Source of the DNA: CAZDML01 sp964506645
GTDB lineage: Bacteria > Elusimicrobiota > Elusimicrobia > 2-01-FULL-59-12
Assembly: GCA_964506645.1 (NCBI GenBank)
Contig: CAZDML010000012.1
Location: forward strand, 1-27,065
Direction of reading: 5' to 3'
DNA length: 27,065 bases
A program made the position numbers and the translations under genes. Below are positions 24,400 through 27,065 of the stretch, in pieces. The notes beneath the pieces are model-generated. The model did no database searches. It was not told the DNA's origin and was given only the letters and a program-made list of their open reading frames with translations. The stretch's first letter is position 1. Every line of letters starts with the position of its first letter.

Positions 24400-25607
24400 A
24401 TGGGTCCGATTATATCGTCTTTGAGAGCTGTTTGGAGAATTCTCTGCACAAAAGAATCGAGATCAATTTCTTTCATCCAGCGGTGTGTTGGGAAATTGAT
24501 GGTCTGACGGCTATAGGCTTCGGCTGTCGGGCAGCTGCCACTACGGTAACGAACATCCTCGAGACGGCTTTGTCGTCCATGCGCGACGCTGGAGAACCAG
24601 TCTCCCAGAGCCAAGACATCGGCAAAAGCGGCTTTCCAGCGTTCGGGATGATGAACGCGCAGTGAAAGACGAAGATAAGCGGCTGCCGGATCATATAGTT
24701 CGAGCCGACCCAGTGCCTTGTAAAAACGCTGCGCCAGTGTTCGGCGATGCGCGAGGTTGGCCGGGAGCTGCTGGAGTTCCTGAACGCCGATGTAGGCCTG
24801 AAAGGACGTGAGCGCGGCGGGGTAAGCACTTGGACGTTGGGTGGCGAGCTCATCGCGCCAGTAATGGAAGAGGCGCACCCGATACCCCCACTGCAGCATT
24901 TTAAAAGTGAAGCGACTTGGAAGAGACTCTGCCACGAACGTCTCGGCGGCATATTGAAGCGGCAGCTGCAGGCGGCGATAGAACGGCTGCGAAGCACTGC
25001 TGCTTTGAATCGAAGCGATCGCACGTCCGAGTGCTTCTGAGCGCGTTACGGCAAATCCTCCTAATCCGGTGGAGATGATTTTGGTGTGATCGGTGGAAGC
25101 AAAGGCGGCGACACCGAACGACCCGACCGGTTTTCCCTCCACAGTCGCCCCGATAGCATGCGCACAATCTTCAATCACCGCAATTCCATGCGATTCGGCG
25201 ACTGTCATGAGCGCTTTGATGGCGCAGGGATGGCCGAACGTATGCTGAGCAATAATGGCTTTGGTGCGCGGAGTGATTTTATTTTCCAGTGCTTTAACGT
25301 CGATATTGGCATCGGATGCAATGTCGACATAGATAGGAACGGCTCCACAATAGAGGACAGCGTTCGGAACGACCACGCAGGTGTACGCGGGAAGAAGGAC
25401 TTCATCGCCTGCAGAAATACCCAGAGCTTTTAAAATCGCATAGAGGGCCATACGGCCGGAGCCGAAGGAGGAGGCATAGGGGCTTTGGAAATGAGAAGCA
25501 AGGGCTTTTTCATAAGTACGGACCCAGTCTTGAGAAGACGTCTCTCGGCCGTAAGCCGAGACCCAGGACAGACGCTGGGTACCAGCAAAGAAGTCAAAAT
25601 AGCTCAT
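24396..25607 (-). CDS. Second DegT-family PLP aminotransferase homologue, divergent
   Basis: A 403-residue homologue of the gene downstream. It has FGSGRMALYAIL (48-59), EVLLPAYTCVVVPNAV (69-84), IEDCAHAIGA (145-154, D147 for the pyridine nitrogen), then FASTDHTKIISTGLGG (169-184) with K176 as probable PLP lysine. The overall fold matches, and the PLP lysine and aspartate are present. The C-terminal third (after about 300) is unlike the neighbour and holds many aromatic residues (for example LALGDWFSSVAHG). The start is ATG 25607, which overlaps the upstream stop as ATGA; a GTG at 25628 would give a 7-residue longer protein and is less likely. It may serve a different sugar, or a non-sugar amine. 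Confidence 0.85.
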   Translation of the reverse strand: MSYFDFFAGTQRLSWVSAYGRETSSQDWVRTYEKALASHFQSPYASSFGSGRMALYAILKALGISAGDEVLLPAYTCVVVPNAVLYCGAVPIYVDIASDANIDVKALENKITPRTKAIIAQHTFGHPCAIKALMTVAESHGIAVIEDCAHAIGATVEGKPVGSFGVAAFASTDHTKIISTGLGGFAVTRSEALGRAIASIQSSSASQPFYRRLQLPLQYAAETFVAESLPSRFTFKMLQWGYRVRLFHYWRDELATQRPSAYPAALTSFQAYIGVQELQQLPANLAHRRTLAQRFYKALGRLELYDPAAAYLRLSLRVHHPERWKAAFADVLALGDWFSSVAHGRQSRLEDVRYRSGSCPTAEAYSRQTINFPTHRWMKEIDLDSFVQRILQTALKDDIIGPI

Positions 25608-27064
25608 GAGAGCACCCACCGTATCCACTTGTCTTCCGGTACGCTAGAGAATACGTCGGGCAGCAGTCGTTGGTGTGCCTCTTGATCGGTGTCTGGAAGG
25701 GGCTTGAGGAGATCTTGAAGAGCGGTAGCCAGTGTTGCGGGGCCGCAACTTTGGAGGACAAGGGCCGGGAGGAGCGGCTTGGCTTCCATATCGAGAAGGT
25801 TTGCGCGGAACTTAAGAACCGGGATTCCGTAAAAGAAAGCCTCCATCCAGGCCGTGGTTGGGGGCGTGAATAGGCAACCATGTAGTTGGGGTAGGACGGC
25901 TGGCATTGACTCTGCGCTGACGCGGATACTGGGTGGAATGTGTTGTCCGGCTTTTATGAGTTTGTGAAGAGGTAAATCGGGGTGGCACTTCACCAGAAAT
26001 TGCGCCGGGGTCTGGCGATCGGCAATTTTTAAAAGCTCCTGAAACAGTAGCGTCGCATGCGGCCGTGTGGTGGGCAATAAGACTAAAACAGTGGGTGATG
26101 CTGAGGTTCGCCGGGCTGGCCGTGCGGCAGGTGCCAGGTATTCATAGCGGAAACTGCCCCCATCGAACACCCGGTCTGGGGGATAACCGTTGGCGATCAG
26201 GAGGTTGCGGGTAACGGGTCCGTTGGCGATCACCTGGTTCGGCAGTGGCTGAAGTTCCGATCCGGCGTGTCCGAGACAATGCACGAGCGTGAAGGTCGCA
26301 ATGGAGGAATGCTGGTAGCCGATTGTCTTGGCTGTTCGGGCGGTTTCTTTGAGTGCGAGCAGCATGAGCTTTTCCCAGGGTTGGTTTTCAAACGGATAGA
26401 GAATCGATGTGATCTTCGGAGGAAAGCGGCGGAACGTGTTGCGGATGGCGCGATACCACAGCTGCTGGCGCAGGTATTCGGGACGTGAATTTTCATGCCA
26501 ACATTCACGGTTAAACAGCAACGCGACATTCACCCCTTGGAAGGCAGCTGTTTGTCCGGGCAGTTCGATGTGGAGGCAGCTTAGGAAGGACCGCACAATA
26601 TCTGTTAGGCCGACAAAAGCGCCTGTGAGCAGGTAATCCTGCTTGCGTCTAAGCAGGCGTAGCATCAGCGAAAAAGGCACGATCGGCGACACCAGCCGGA
26701 CGACACGCGCCTTCTGCGACTCGAGCAAACTCTGCAGGCGGCCGGTGTAGGGATCACGAAAAGTGCCATCGGGTTGAACCGAACGTTTTTCTATCCAGGA
26801 ATACAGCAGGCATAAGCGCTCTTCGGCACTTGCCGTGATGTTGGATGTTCCCCAGCTCAGTTTCGCCAGCAGGGCCGAGCCGAGGGCCGCTCCGAGAAAG
26901 TATAAACGGCTAAACACCCCTTCGGCCACATAGCGGCACTTGGAAGCCAGGAGTTCCCCTTCAAAACGAGAAACCCATTCGACCTGAGTGCTTGCTGTTA
27001 AGCTGCGCTGAAGAGCGAGAGCAGTCCAGGGATCTTCCAGAATAAGAAGTCGGGGCCGTTCTGG
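25604..27064 (-). CDS. Partial gene: GT-B-like glycan biosynthesis protein, 5' end outside the window
   Basis: The frame is open to the edge of the window and codes for at least 486 residues, so the gene begins beyond 27065. A GTG at 26929 is an internal codon; upstream of it the frame reads a normal sequence including RPRLLILEDPW and EGELLASKCRYV. Visible later segments are YPFENQPWEK, IGYQHSS, PNQVIANGPVTRNLL and PTTRPHATLLFQELL, then LVKCHPDLP and FTPPTTAWMEAFFYGIPVLKF. The last two resemble the donor half of GT-B glycosyltransferases (KxHP and the S/T-x-E-A-x-x-x-GxPV region). I do not recognise the exact family. It ends in an ATGA overlap with the aminotransferase, so it belongs to the operon. 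Confidence 0.7.
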   Translation of the reverse strand, partial: PERPRLLILEDPWTALALQRSLTASTQVEWVSRFEGELLASKCRYVAEGVFSRLYFLGAALGSALLAKLSWGTSNITASAEERLCLLYSWIEKRSVQPDGTFRDPYTGRLQSLLESQKARVVRLVSPIVPFSLMLRLLRRKQDYLLTGAFVGLTDIVRSFLSCLHIELPGQTAAFQGVNVALLFNRECWHENSRPEYLRQQLWYRAIRNTFRRFPPKITSILYPFENQPWEKLMLLALKETARTAKTIGYQHSSIATFTLVHCLGHAGSELQPLPNQVIANGPVTRNLLIANGYPPDRVFDGGSFRYEYLAPAARPARRTSASPTVLVLLPTTRPHATLLFQELLKIADRQTPAQFLVKCHPDLPLHKLIKAGQHIPPSIRVSAESMPAVLPQLHGCLFTPPTTAWMEAFFYGIPVLKFRANLLDMEAKPLLPALVLQSCGPATLATALQDLLKPLPDTDQEAHQRLLPDVFSSVPEDKWIRWVLS

Positions 27065-27065
27065 A

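Noticed and set aside
24409..24414. TATAAT on the minus strand before the first aminotransferase
   Set aside because: It lies in the coding end of the upstream gene, has only a 3-of-6 -35 match, and the gene is already coupled by ATGA.
25608..25628. GTG start at 25628 for the second aminotransferase
   Set aside because: ATG 25607 forms the ATGA overlap seen throughout the cluster, and the added 7 residues show no family pattern.
26927..26929. GTG as start of the last gene on the right
   Set aside because: The frame stays open and protein-like through to the window edge, so this is an internal valine codon.

Overview
This 27 kb window carries one dense, single-direction gene cluster. All 22 protein-coding genes lie on the minus strand, so transcription runs from the right edge towards position 1. 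The largest space between neighbouring genes is 35 nt. Most neighbours are joined by 4-nt stop/start overlaps or by overlaps of 11 to 31 nt. No tRNA, rRNA, CRISPR array, insertion sequence or plus-strand gene is visible. Four 10-N blocks (7844-7853, 12633-12642, 13786-13795, 19741-19750) interrupt three genes. In every case the frame is restored only if the true gap is 2 nt modulo 3.

The content is a surface-glycan or polyprenol-linked glycan locus of an uncultured bacterium. The N blocks and compact layout look like a metagenome assembly. An AsmA-like protein hints at a diderm envelope. A candidate phylum such as Omnitrophota would fit the general style, but the sequence alone does not prove the taxon.

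Layout in transcription order, right to left. 27065-22409: a partial GT-B-like protein, two DegT-type PLP sugar aminotransferase homologues and a family 2 glycosyltransferase. 22407-18046: a WbpS-sized AsnB-type amidotransferase, a B12-binding-type radical SAM enzyme and a SAM methyltransferase with a CxxC pair region. 18049-14585: a HAD phosphatase, a GlmU-like nucleotidyltransferase and an unusual fusion of a YvcK/CofD-like domain to a polyprenol-phosphate type GT2. 14588-10981: a second polyprenol-phosphate type GT2, a large GT-C membrane protein and a GT4. 10952-5533: a UDP-sugar 6-dehydrogenase, a GT-C-like membrane protein, a third GT2 and another GT-C protein. 5536-2025: a MraY/WecA-type phosphosugar transferase, a UGM-like FAD oxidoreductase and a GT4. 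2007-17: an AsmA-like protein and a Rho factor that lacks the N-terminal RNA-binding domain.

A working model (inference): the nucleotidyltransferase, dehydrogenase, aminotransferases and AsnB make modified, possibly amidated, NDP-sugars. The MraY/WecA-like enzyme starts a lipid-linked glycan that the GT4 and GT2 enzymes extend. The three polyprenol-phosphate type GT2s load sugars on lipid carriers for the three GT-C enzymes on the outer face of the membrane. No Wzx, Wzy, Wza, Wzc or ABC exporter gene is seen here.
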